DNA from: AP-15 sp963733945
GTDB lineage: Bacteria; Pseudomonadota; Alphaproteobacteria; ATCC43930; CGMCC-115725
Assembly (NCBI GenBank): GCA_963733945.1
Contig: CAVTFD010000011.1
Span: 1-64,000 of the forward strand
Length of the DNA stretch: 64,000 nt
Reading direction: 5' to 3'
Shown here: one piece after another, positions 9,406 to 17,141 of the stretch
Position numbering within the stretch: the stretch's first letter is position 1
Layout: every line of letters begins with the position of its first letter
The notes under the pieces: model-generated
Told to the model about the DNA's origin: nothing
What the model saw: only the letters and a program-made list of their open reading frames with translations
Databases searched by the model: none
Translations under genes and position numbers: made by a program

Positions 9406-10464
9406 ATGACCGGGAAAGCGCTACGGCCTCGCGAGGGGTTGAAGACGGATCGACTGCCGGTCTTCATTTCATATGACCAAACCGAACGCCTCGTCGCCTC
9501 CTTGCTGGACCGAGTCTCGCTTTGGGCGCCCGACGCCGTCGCCGGCATCGCGCGTGGCGGTCTCGTGCCGGCGACGATGGCATCCTGCATGCTGGCACTG
9601 CCCTTGTTCATGATCGGCTGGGACCGCGCGACCGGCGTTACCCGGTGGATCGGGCCGGCGGCGTCCGATGCCCGCCGCATCCTCGTTGTCGACGACGCCT
9701 GCTCGACCGGGGCGACGATGGCCTCGGTGCGGTCGGCGGTTCGCGCTTGGGGCCATGCCTGCGCGACTTTGACGGTGCTTTATGATCCTGAATCTACGCG
9801 CTATATCCCCAATTTTTCGCACCCGATGCGGGATTTTTTTCGCTTTCCTTGGGAACGCGGGGAGGCGACCCCCGCGGCGGTTGCGCAACGCCTTACCGGC
9901 GCGCCACCCGAGCTGTCGACCGAGCGCCCGTTTTTTGGCCTCGATCTCGATGGTGTCTTTCTCCCTGAGATTCCTCGGGCGCACTACGACGCCGACCTCG
10001 CCGAGGCGCTCATCCGGCGTCACGCGCTGGAGCCCTTCGCGGCATTGCCGCCGTTTTCGCCCGAGCGCGCCGTCATCATCACTGGCCGGCCGGAGAGCGA
10101 CCGCCCGCACACCGAGGCTTGGCTCGCCCGTTGGGGATTTCACGCGCTGAAATTGGAATGTCGTCCGAACGAAGTTCCGACGGACCTGCCCTCCGTTGCT
10201 CGTTACAAGGCCATGGCGGCGACACGCTGGGGCTGCACGAATTTTATTGAAAGCGAGCCCGAGCAGGCGATCCGCATTGCGGCGATCGCCCCCCATCTCG
10301 TGGTTAGCTGGTGGTCGGCCGCAGAGACCCGCGCCTGGGTCATCGGGGCCGCTAGCCAGTCGGAGCTATCGCACCTGCCGATCATCAATGCAAATTCGCC
10401 GGAGGGGAGGCACGCCACCGACCCGGCGACATATCCGCCGCGGCGTCTTCCGCGCGATTGTTGA
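9406..10464 (+). CDS. Phosphoribosyltransferase-HAD hydrolase fusion protein
   Basis: A 352-residue two-domain protein. The N-terminal type I phosphoribosyltransferase domain (about residues 20-155) carries GIARGGLVPA and the PRPP loop RILVVDDACSTGATM. The C-terminal domain (about 180-320) is HAD-like, with nucleophile motif FFGLDLDGVF, motif II VIITGRPES and a possible motif III lysine in ARYKAMAA. Motif IV reads FIESEPEQA rather than an aspartate pair. It starts 25 bases after the NMT1-like binding protein and is probably cotranscribed. A base-salvage enzyme coupled to a phosphatase is an inference. I know of PRTase and HAD genes occurring together in predicted biosynthetic modules, but I cannot name this one. 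Confidence 0.75.
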   Translation: MTGKALRPREGLKTDRLPVFISYDQTERLVASLLDRVSLWAPDAVAGIARGGLVPATMASCMLALPLFMIGWDRATGVTRWIGPAASDARRILVVDDACSTGATMASVRSAVRAWGHACATLTVLYDPESTRYIPNFSHPMRDFFRFPWERGEATPAAVAQRLTGAPPELSTERPFFGLDLDGVFLPEIPRAHYDADLAEALIRRHALEPFAALPPFSPERAVIITGRPESDRPHTEAWLARWGFHALKLECRPNEVPTDLPSVARYKAMAATRWGCTNFIESEPEQAIRIAAIAPHLVVSWWSAAETRAWVIGAASQSELSHLPIINANSPEGRHATDPATYPPRRLPRDC

Positions 10465-10481
10465 CCCGATGCCTGCACTGA

Positions 10482-10645
10482 GATCTCCTGCCTCGAAGAG
10501 GCTCGAAGGCCTGCGCCTGTCGTGCGAGACGATCGCCGACGGCCTGCGCTACATCGGCTGGCCGGCGCGCTTGTAGCGCCTGACCCATGGCCCGCTGTGA
10601 AAGGACCCAGCGAGACTGGCAATTCTGGCTTCGGATCCATGCTCT
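10482..10645 (+). pseudogene. Decayed fragment of folC
   Basis: This stretch is clearly homologous to the internal part of the intact folC at about 7609-7770. The shared core can be read at 10525-10595: CETIADGLRYIGWPARL against RETIAGGLRQIEWPARL, followed by RLTHGPL against RLTRGPL and a GSGFGSM-like tail where folC has the catalytic-domain LWLDGG region. A TAG replaces the glutamine after WPARL, a TGA follows GPL, and small indels occur, so no product is expected. It lies just behind the PRTase-HAD gene. Confidence 0.75.
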
Positions 10646-10650
10646 TCCCG

Positions 10651-10866
10651 TCACTGGCTGCTGAACAGGTTCTGAGGAATGCCTGCGGTCTTGAACAGGA
10701 AATCGCGCGAGGCCTCGAGCTGCTTGCGCAAATTCGGCAGGTAGACGTCGAGCAGCTGGCCCTTCCACTTGCGCACCTTGCCCGCAACGATCGCGGTCTC
10801 GACGTTAGTGTGATTCTTCGGGCCGCCCTTCTTTTTGGCAGGCGGATCTGAGTTGAGCCGTCTCAC
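10651..10866 (-). CDS. Small basic hypothetical protein (71 aa)
   Basis: A 71-residue reading frame starts at GTG 10866 and overlaps the stop of the MetE-like gene in a GTGA arrangement, which argues for translational coupling. The N-terminal third is rich in Lys/Pro/Gly (PPAKKKGGPKNH), and the rest looks like an amphipathic helical protein (GKVRKWKGQLLDVYLPNLRK). No domain is recognised. Spacing and composition favour a real gene. Its 3' end abuts the folC fragment. Confidence 0.5.
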   Translation of the reverse strand: MRRLNSDPPAKKKGGPKNHTNVETAIVAGKVRKWKGQLLDVYLPNLRKQLEASRDFLFKTAGIPQNLFSSQ

Positions 10867-12011
10867 TCTCCCCAGAATTGTTTCGTGGCCAGCCTAGCGC
10901 CTTCGGCCATCGCCCTCAGTTTGGCCCACACCACGTCGGGATCGACCGCGGCCTGGCCGACCCAGGTGCCGAAGCCGCAATCGCTGCCGGCGATGACGTT
11001 GTCCCGGCCGACAAGGTTGGCGTAGCGGGTGATGCGCTGCGCGATCAACTCAGGATGCTCGATGAAGTTCGATTTCGACTCGATGACCCCGGGAATGATG
11101 ATCTTGCCCTCCGGCAACTTCATCTGTTCGAACAGGGTCCATTCATGCGCGTGGCGCGGGTTCGCGGCCTCGAACGAGATCGCCGCCGGCCGCGCCGTGA
11201 ACACGATGTCAATGATGTCGGCTAGCGGCACGTCGTGGTGGTGCGGCCCCTCGTAATTGCCCCAGCACAGATGCAGCCGCGCTTGGTCCGGCGGAACCGC
11301 GGCCAGCGCATGGTTCAGCGCCTCGACGTGGAGCCTCGCCCGCTTGCGGAATTCCTCAAGGGACAAGTCGGCGTATTGGATGTGCCGGCCCATCGCCAGG
11401 TCCGGGCAATCGATCTGCACGATGATCCCGGCTGCGGCGATCGCCTCATACTCGCCGCGCATCGCCTCCGCGATCGCGAACAGGTACGCTTCCTGGGTCG
11501 CGTAGTGGTCGTTGCGGAAGAACAGCGAGATAACCCCCGGCGAGGCGGCGCTGAGGAATGCTCCGGCGGCGTCCACCCCGGCCAGGGCCGTTTTCAGGTT
11601 GTCGATGTCGGCGAGCGGCGCGGCCGGATCGCCAACCCCGATCGGGCCGGTGCAGGCTGGGGTTCTGCGGCGCGACCGGCCTGGATCGCTGAACACCCGC
11701 TTTGCCAGGTTCGGGAACTCGGCCAGGTCCTGATAGACGAAGGTATTGCTGCTGCCGGCAAAACCGGTCAGCCGGTCCTTGACGTAGGTGGCGTAGCTCG
11801 GCTTCGACATCTCGCCGTCGTTGACGAGATCGACGCCCGCCTCGACCTGCTTCTTCACTACTTCGGCGACAGCAGCGCGGATCCTCTCCGCCAGCACGGC
11901 GCGGTCGACCGGCACGCCTTCCTCCTTGGCGAACATCGCCCGGATCAGGTCATCCGGCCGTGGCAGGCTGCCGGTATGGGTAGTCAAGAAGCGGTTGAAC
12001 CCGTACGGCAT
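10863..12011 (-). CDS. Cobalamin-independent methionine synthase II / epoxyalkane:CoM transferase-like protein
   Basis: A 382-residue TIM-barrel protein homologous to the C-terminal catalytic half of MetE. It opens with RFLTTHTGSLPRPDDL, the typical start of stand-alone MetE-C-like proteins. Candidate zinc ligands include HLCWGNYEGPHHHDVPLADI, ISFEAANPRHAHE and SDCGFGTWVG (a late Cys). Without the MetE N-terminal half it may be a methyltransferase for another thiol, as in epoxyalkane:coenzyme M transferase relatives. I chose ATG 12011 because TTGGAGGAACC sits just before it. The 71-aa gene follows by overlap. Substrate is unknown. Confidence 0.8.
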   Translation of the reverse strand: MPYGFNRFLTTHTGSLPRPDDLIRAMFAKEEGVPVDRAVLAERIRAAVAEVVKKQVEAGVDLVNDGEMSKPSYATYVKDRLTGFAGSSNTFVYQDLAEFPNLAKRVFSDPGRSRRRTPACTGPIGVGDPAAPLADIDNLKTALAGVDAAGAFLSAASPGVISLFFRNDHYATQEAYLFAIAEAMRGEYEAIAAAGIIVQIDCPDLAMGRHIQYADLSLEEFRKRARLHVEALNHALAAVPPDQARLHLCWGNYEGPHHHDVPLADIIDIVFTARPAAISFEAANPRHAHEWTLFEQMKLPEGKIIIPGVIESKSNFIEHPELIAQRITRYANLVGRDNVIAGSDCGFGTWVGQAAVDPDVVWAKLRAMAEGARLATKQFWGE

Positions 12012-12047
12012 TGGTTCCTCCAACAGACTGTCGCCGCCAAAAATCTG

Positions 12048-12135
12048 CTGTCATTGCGAGAACCAAGGCGACGAAGCAATCCGATCCGAGTGCGCCCTGT
12101 TCACGGAAATTGCTTCGCAACGCTCGCCATGACAG
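12048..12135. repeat. Imperfect palindromic intergenic repeat (tcattgcgag type)
   Basis: The outer arms CTGTCATTGCGAG (12048-12060) and CTCGCCATGACAG (12123-12135) are inverted copies differing at one base. The inner arms GAAGCAATCC (about 12073-12082) and GGAAATTGCTTC (about 12105-12116) also pair. Sequences of this kind are common dispersed palindromes between alphaproteobacterial genes. It lies between the MetE-like gene and the glycine riboswitch. The rest of 12136-12357 holds no gene I can support. Confidence 0.7.
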
Positions 12136-12357
12136 CTGACGCGACATTCCCCAATTCTCGGGGGATTGTGGGCCAGATGCAGCTTTGCGCGTTTGGCCAA
12201 TGGTAAATCGGCTACCGGGTGCATGGCAAAGATCCAACCAGCCCCGGCAGCAAAATGGCGACTTCGCATGGTGGGCTTTACGAACCAAGATGGCTCGCAT
12301 CCGAGCTGGCCTTCGGCCAAGGCGGGTGCTACACAGGCAGAGCTGATTGCACGCCCG

Positions 12358-12582
12358 CAGGAGAGGCCGCGCGAAAGCGCGGCGCCGAAGGAGCAACCGC
12401 CCCGGAAACTCTCAGGCAAAAGGACTGCGGGCGGAAGGGCGCTCTGGAAAGCAGCGGGTGGGATTCGAACACCCAGCCGCTCACCGAAGGAGTAAGCCCG
12501 GTCCCCCACTGACCCTCTCGCTCGCGGGGGAGGGTAAATCGGGGTGCGGGTGAATCTCTCAGGGTCCACGACAGAGGGGGCA
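12358..12582 (+). promoter_or_regulatory. Tandem glycine riboswitch upstream of gcvT
   Basis: Two glycine aptamers stand in series before gcvT. Aptamer I (about 12358-12451) has the hairpin GCCGCGCGAAAGCGCGGC, then GCCGAAGGAGCAA, ACTCTCAGGCAAAAGGAC and the closing GCTCTGGAAAGC. Aptamer II (about 12452-12582) has hairpin GGGTG-loop-CACCC, then TCACCGAAGGAGTAA, AATCTCTCAGGGTCCACG and ACAGAGGGGG. These conserved core elements and the target operon make the call secure. Aptamer II carries an unusually long C/G-rich stem at about 12498-12550. The last bases CGACAGAG (12569-12576) are perfectly complementary to CTCTGTCG (12604-12611), which touches the gcvT ribosome site GGAGG, suggesting translational control. 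Confidence 0.93.
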
Positions 12583-12620
12583 TCGTCGGGCGCTTGGCGT
12601 CCGCTCTGTCGGAGGTATGG

Positions 12621-13739
12621 GTGCCCCCTGGTGACCTTGCGTCGCCGCTCAAGCGGACGCCGCTCTACTCGCTCCACCAATCGCTCGGCGCCCGGATGGT
12701 GCCGTTCGCCGGCTACGAGATGCCGGTGCAATATCCCGCCGGCATCCTTGCCGAGCATCTGCACACCCGCGCCCAGGCCGGGCTGTTCGATGTCTCGCAT
12801 ATGGGCCAGCTGCGGCTTGCCGGTTCCGACTCGGCCGAGGCGCTGGAGGCGTTGGTTCCCGGCGACATCCGCGCGTTGGGCCCGATGCGGATGCGTTACA
12901 CCCTGCTGCTTAACGACTCGGGCGGCATCCTCGACGATCTGATGACGACGCGGCTCGAAGATGGGCTGTTCGTCGTCGTCAACGCGGCGTGCAAGGATGC
13001 CGATCTCGCCCATCTGCGCGAACATCTCGACGACGGCGCAACGGTCCAGACCCTCGAAGACCGGGCATTGCTGGCGTTGCAGGGGCCGGCGGCAGCCGCG
13101 GTTCTGTCGCGCCTGGCCCCTGGCGTCGCAGCACTGCCGTTCATGACCGCGGCCGAACTGATGCTCGACGGGCGGCAATGCCTAGTCACCCGCTCGGGTT
13201 ATACCGGCGAGGACGGGTTCGAGATCTCGCTATCGGCCGCCGACGCGCTTGGTTTGACCGAAAGGTTGCTCGCCCAACCGGAAGTCATGCCGGTCGGCCT
13301 TGGCGCCCGCGATTCGCTGCGTCTGGAAGCTGGGCTGTGCCTATACGGGCACGACATCGACGAGACCACAACCCCGATCGAGGCCGATCTCGCCTGGACC
13401 ATCGGCCGGCGTCGAAAGGCCGAGGGCGGCTTCCCCGGCGCCGCAATCATTCTGCGCCAACTTGCCGAAGGGGCGGCTCGCAAGCGGGTCGGAATCCGCC
13501 CCGAAGGCCGCGCGCCGGCGCGCGAGGCGACGCCGATCGTCGACGCCGCCGGCGATCCGATCGGGCGGGTCACCAGCGGCGGCTTTGGCCCCTCGGTCAA
13601 CGGCCCGATCGCGATGGGCTATGTCAACGCCACTCACGCCGCCGATGGCGCTCCCCTGTCGTTGCTGGTGCGCGGTTCCCCCCGACCGGCACGCGTCTTG
13701 GCGCTGCCTTTTGTCCCGCACCGCTACCACCGCGGCTGA
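12621..13739 (+). CDS. gcvT: Glycine cleavage system aminomethyltransferase (T protein)
   Basis: GcvT moves the methylene group from the H-protein-bound intermediate to tetrahydrofolate, releasing ammonia. The 372-residue product has the usual motifs: LGARMVPFAGYEMPVQYP near residue 20, LFDVSHMGQLRL near 57, TRSGYTGEDGFEI near 190 and GLGARDSLRLEAGLCLYGHD near 227. GTG 12621 was chosen because GGAGG lies 5 bases before it. A TTG at 12594 would place the start inside the riboswitch expression platform. It leads the gcvT-gcvH-gcvPA-gcvPB operon. Confidence 0.93.
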   Translation: MPPGDLASPLKRTPLYSLHQSLGARMVPFAGYEMPVQYPAGILAEHLHTRAQAGLFDVSHMGQLRLAGSDSAEALEALVPGDIRALGPMRMRYTLLLNDSGGILDDLMTTRLEDGLFVVVNAACKDADLAHLREHLDDGATVQTLEDRALLALQGPAAAAVLSRLAPGVAALPFMTAAELMLDGRQCLVTRSGYTGEDGFEISLSAADALGLTERLLAQPEVMPVGLGARDSLRLEAGLCLYGHDIDETTTPIEADLAWTIGRRRKAEGGFPGAAIILRQLAEGAARKRVGIRPEGRAPAREATPIVDAAGDPIGRVTSGGFGPSVNGPIAMGYVNATHAADGAPLSLLVRGSPRPARVLALPFVPHRYHRG

Positions 13740-13760
13740 CGCCGCAGGAGGAACCCGCCG

Positions 13761-14138
13761 ATGACCGCGCTTCGCTTTACCAAAGACCATGAATGGGTTC
13801 GAATCGACGGCGATCTCGCCGTGATCGGCATCACCGATTACGCCCAGTCGCAGCTCGGCGACGTGGTTTATGTCGAGTTGCCGGAACCCGGCCATCGGGT
13901 CGAGCAGGGCAAGGAGGCCGCGGTCGTCGAGTCGGTCAAGGCGGCGAGCGAGGTCTACGCCCCGGTCTCCGGCGAGGTCGCCGAAGTAAACGACGCGCTC
14001 GCCGCCGACCCGGCCAAGGTCAACACCGACCCGCTGGGCGAAGGCTGGTTCATGAAGTTGCGCCTCGACGACCCCAAGCAGCTCGACGGGCTGATGGACG
14101 AGGCGGCGTATCAGCGCTTTATCGAGGAGCGGCATTAG
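13761..14138 (+). CDS. gcvH: Glycine cleavage system H protein
   Basis: A 125-residue lipoyl carrier that shuttles the aminomethyl group between P, T and L proteins. The lipoylated lysine is in AAVVESVKAASEVYAPVSGE near residue 59. The N-terminus FTKDHEWVRIDGDLAVIGIT is the family signature. An AGGAGGAA site precedes ATG 13761, 21 bases after gcvT. gcvPA begins on the base after the stop. Confidence 0.95.
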   Translation: MTALRFTKDHEWVRIDGDLAVIGITDYAQSQLGDVVYVELPEPGHRVEQGKEAAVVESVKAASEVYAPVSGEVAEVNDALAADPAKVNTDPLGEGWFMKLRLDDPKQLDGLMDEAAYQRFIEERH

Positions 14139-15485
14139 ATGCGCTATCTGCCGCTGACCCCGCGCGACCGCGGCGAGATGCTGGCCCGGATCGGCGTCCC
14201 GTCGATCGATGCGCTGTTCGCCGAAGTGCCTGACGCGGCGCGGCTCGACGGCCTTGTCGACCTACCGCGGGCAATGGGCGAGATCGAGGTCGAGCGCGTG
14301 ATCGGCCGGATGGCGGCGCGCAACCTGGCGGCGGGATCGGCGCCGTTTTTTATCGGCGGTGGGGCTTATCGCCACCACGTCCCGGCCGCGGTCGACCATC
14401 TGATCCAGCGCGGCGAGTTCCTGACCTCCTACACCCCTTATCAGCCGGAGGTGTCACAAGGGACGCTGCAATATCTGTTCGAATTTCAGACCCAGGTGGC
14501 GCTGCTTACCGGCATGGACGTCGCCAACGCCTCGATGTATGACGGGGCCACCGCCTGCGCCGAAGCGGTGATGATGGCCAACCGGCTTACTGGCCGGTAC
14601 AAGGCGGTGCTGTCGGGCGGGCTGCATCCGCACTATCGCGAGGTGTGCGAAACTTACGCCCGCTTTGTCGGCTTCGAGCTGTCAGCCCAGGAGCCTACAC
14701 CAGGCGAAGCCGAGGATTTGGGCCGACTGGTCGATGACGGCACGTCATGCGTCGTCGTGCAGAACCCCGATTTCTGGGGCGAGTTGCGCGACTGGTCGGC
14801 GCTGGGGCGGACCTGTCACGATCGCGGCGCGCTGCTGATCGTCGTCGTGACTGAGATCGTGTCCTTGGGGGCGGTGCGTCCACCGAGCGAAATGGGGGCC
14901 GACATCGTCGCCGCCGAAGGCCAGTCGCTCGGCAACGCGCTCAGCTTCGGCGGCCCCTATCTCGGTTTGCTCGCCAGCCGTGACAAATTCGTCCGCCAGA
15001 TGCCGGGCCGGCTCGTCGGCCAGACCGCGGATGCGGACGGCAAGCGGGGCTGGGTATTGACCCTGTCGACGCGCGAGCAGCACATCCGGCGCGAGCGGGC
15101 GACGAGCAACATCTGCACCAATTCGGGCCTGTGCGCGCTCGCCTTTACGATCCACCTGGCGTTGCTCGGCGAGGCCGGCCTGAGCCGGCTCGCGCGCCTC
15201 AACCATGCCGCAACTGTCGCCTTGGCCGAGCGGCTCGAAGACATCCCCGGCGTGCGGCTGGTCAACCGCGCCTTTTTCAACGAATTCGCGCTGCGCCTGC
15301 CTTGCCCAGCCGCGTCGGTCGTCGAGGCGCTCGCGCCGAGGGGCATTCTTGCGGGCATTCCAGTCAGCCGGCTTTATCCGGACCGACCTGAATTGGCCGA
15401 TCTGCTGCTAGTGGCGGCAACCGAAACCGTATCCGAAGCGGACAGCGACCGGCTAGCGCGGGGACTGACGGAGGCGCTGTCGTGA
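14139..15485 (+). CDS. gcvPA: Glycine dehydrogenase (decarboxylating) subunit 1
   Basis: A 448-residue N-terminal half of the P protein in the split-subunit form. Together with GcvPB it decarboxylates glycine with PLP. Visible signatures are MRYLPLTPRDRGEMLARIGV, FLTSYTPYQPEVSQGTLQ near 100, DVANASMYDGATACAEA near 128, and SNICTNSGLCALAFTIHLAL near 324. It starts immediately after gcvH and overlaps gcvPB by 4 bases, so subunit production is likely balanced by coupling. Confidence 0.95.
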   Translation: MRYLPLTPRDRGEMLARIGVPSIDALFAEVPDAARLDGLVDLPRAMGEIEVERVIGRMAARNLAAGSAPFFIGGGAYRHHVPAAVDHLIQRGEFLTSYTPYQPEVSQGTLQYLFEFQTQVALLTGMDVANASMYDGATACAEAVMMANRLTGRYKAVLSGGLHPHYREVCETYARFVGFELSAQEPTPGEAEDLGRLVDDGTSCVVVQNPDFWGELRDWSALGRTCHDRGALLIVVVTEIVSLGAVRPPSEMGADIVAAEGQSLGNALSFGGPYLGLLASRDKFVRQMPGRLVGQTADADGKRGWVLTLSTREQHIRRERATSNICTNSGLCALAFTIHLALLGEAGLSRLARLNHAATVALAERLEDIPGVRLVNRAFFNEFALRLPCPAASVVEALAPRGILAGIPVSRLYPDRPELADLLLVAATETVSEADSDRLARGLTEALS

Positions 15486-17041
15486 GCGAGTGGAGCCGGG
15501 CGCTGAGCGTGCGGGCGGCGGAGGACGTGGCGCCGCCGAAGACTTTCAGCGGCAATCGCGGATTACAGATCGAGGAGAAACTGATCTTCGAGCAGGATTC
15601 GCCGGGGCGGTACGGCGTTGATCTGCCCGAGCCGGCGCCGTTTGTCTCCCGCCTCGGCGGGCTCGAACGCGTCGGCCCGATTGGCCTGCCAGGGCTCAGC
15701 GAGCCTCAGGTGGTGCGCCACTTCACCCGCCTGTCGCAAAAGAACTATGCGATCGACAGCGGGCTCTACCCACTCGGCTCGTGCACGATGAAGCACAATC
15801 CGCGCCTCAACGAGAAATTGGCGCGGCTGCCCGGCCTCGCCGACATCCACCCGCTGCAGCCGCTCGCGACCGTCCCAGGGGCGCTCGAACTGATCGACAC
15901 CCTGGCGCATTGGCTCAAGATCCTCACCGGATTCCCGGCGATCGCCTTGTCGCCCGGCGCGGGAGCGCATGGCGAGCTGTGCGGCATGATGACCATTCGC
16001 GCGGCACTCGAAGCCCGCGGCGATGCGCGCCAGCGGGTGCTGGTCCCGGAATCGGCGCACGGCACCAACCCGGCGACCGCCACGGCCTGTGGATATCAGG
16101 TCGATTCGATCCCCGCCAACGCGCGCGGCCGGGTCGACCGGGCGGCGCTCGAAGCCAAGCTCGGCTCCGATGTCGCGGCACTGATGCTGACCAACCCCAG
16201 CACTTGCGGGCTGTTCGAGGACGAGATCATCGAGATCGCCGCGGCGGTGCATCGCGCAGGCGCCTTTTTCTATTGCGACGGGGCCAATTTCAACGCCATT
16301 GTCGGACGCGTGCGGCCCGCCGATCTCGGCATCGACTGCATGCATCTGAACCTGCACAAGACCTTCTCGACGCCGCATGGCGGTGGCGGGCCGGGCAGCG
16401 GCCCAGTGGCCCTGACTGCGAGCCTCGCGCGCTACGCGCCGCTGCCGTGGCTGGTGCACGGCGAGCACGGGCTCGAACTGGTCGAGCACAGGAGCGGCCC
16501 GGCCGAGCACGCGATCGGGCGGCTCAAGGGGTTTCATGGCCAAATGGGCATGTTCGTGCGCGCGCTCGCCTACATGATGAGCCACGGCGCCGACGGGCTG
16601 CGCCAAGTCGCCGAGGACGCGGTGCTCAACGCCAATTATCTGCGGGTGTTGCTCGAAGGTGACCTCAGCCTGTCCTTCCCCGGCCCGTGCATGCACGAGG
16701 TCCTGTTTGACGACCAGTTTTTGAGGGACACCGGCGTCACCACCCTCGATTTCGCCAAGGCGCTGATCGACGAGGGCTATCATCCGATGACGATGTATTT
16801 CCCGCTGGTCGTGCATGGGGCCTTACTGATCGAGCCGACCGAAACCGAGAGCAAAGCCGCGCTCGACGAATTCGCCACGGTCGTAACGGCGCTCGCGGCG
16901 GCCGCGCGATCGGGCGATACGGGCCGGTTCCATGCCGCTCCGGTCCTCACCCCGCGCCGCCGGCTCGACGAAACCACCGCCGCTCGCAAGCCTGTCCTGC
17001 GCTGGCGCCCCGAACCCCCACACCGCGCAGCGGCAGAATAA
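15482..17041 (+). CDS. gcvPB: Glycine dehydrogenase (decarboxylating) subunit 2
   Basis: The 519-residue C-terminal half of the P protein carries the PLP lysine in LHLNLHKTFSTPHGGGGPG near residue 288. Other family blocks are NYAIDSGLYPLGSCTMKHN near 83, LSPGAGAHGELCGMM near 155, and FPLVVHGALLIEPTETESK near 440. GTG 15482 overlaps gcvPA (GTGA). It closes the operon and is followed by a strong hairpin at 17058-17081. Confidence 0.95.
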   Translation: MSEWSRALSVRAAEDVAPPKTFSGNRGLQIEEKLIFEQDSPGRYGVDLPEPAPFVSRLGGLERVGPIGLPGLSEPQVVRHFTRLSQKNYAIDSGLYPLGSCTMKHNPRLNEKLARLPGLADIHPLQPLATVPGALELIDTLAHWLKILTGFPAIALSPGAGAHGELCGMMTIRAALEARGDARQRVLVPESAHGTNPATATACGYQVDSIPANARGRVDRAALEAKLGSDVAALMLTNPSTCGLFEDEIIEIAAAVHRAGAFFYCDGANFNAIVGRVRPADLGIDCMHLNLHKTFSTPHGGGGPGSGPVALTASLARYAPLPWLVHGEHGLELVEHRSGPAEHAIGRLKGFHGQMGMFVRALAYMMSHGADGLRQVAEDAVLNANYLRVLLEGDLSLSFPGPCMHEVLFDDQFLRDTGVTTLDFAKALIDEGYHPMTMYFPLVVHGALLIEPTETESKAALDEFATVVTALAAAARSGDTGRFHAAPVLTPRRRLDETTAARKPVLRWRPEPPHRAAAE

Positions 17042-17057
17042 CGTCGGGATTGTTACG

Positions 17058-17081
17058 CGGGCCCATCTTAACGTGGGCCCG
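17058..17081 (+). terminator. Hairpin at the end of the gcv operon
   Basis: CGGGCCCA (17058-17065) and TGGGCCCG (17074-17081) form a perfect 8-bp stem with an 8-base loop, 16 bases after the gcvPB stop. There is no clear T tract after it (TCATCG follows), so it may be a weak intrinsic terminator or an RNA-stabilising hairpin. Confidence 0.5.
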
Positions 17082-17141
17082 TCATCGAATTAGTGTGCGG
17101 TCGAGTGGGAACACTCTTGAAAACGCTCGGGGAGCCGTCCC

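Noticed and set aside
12460..12490. tRNA T-arm-like sequence (GGGATTCGAAC) on the minus strand
   Set aside because: It is the loop of the first hairpin of glycine aptamer II; the acceptor stem and anticodon arm of a tRNA are absent.
15563..16816. 417-codon minus-strand frame opposite gcvPB
   Set aside because: Shadow; the plus strand has the full P-protein motifs.
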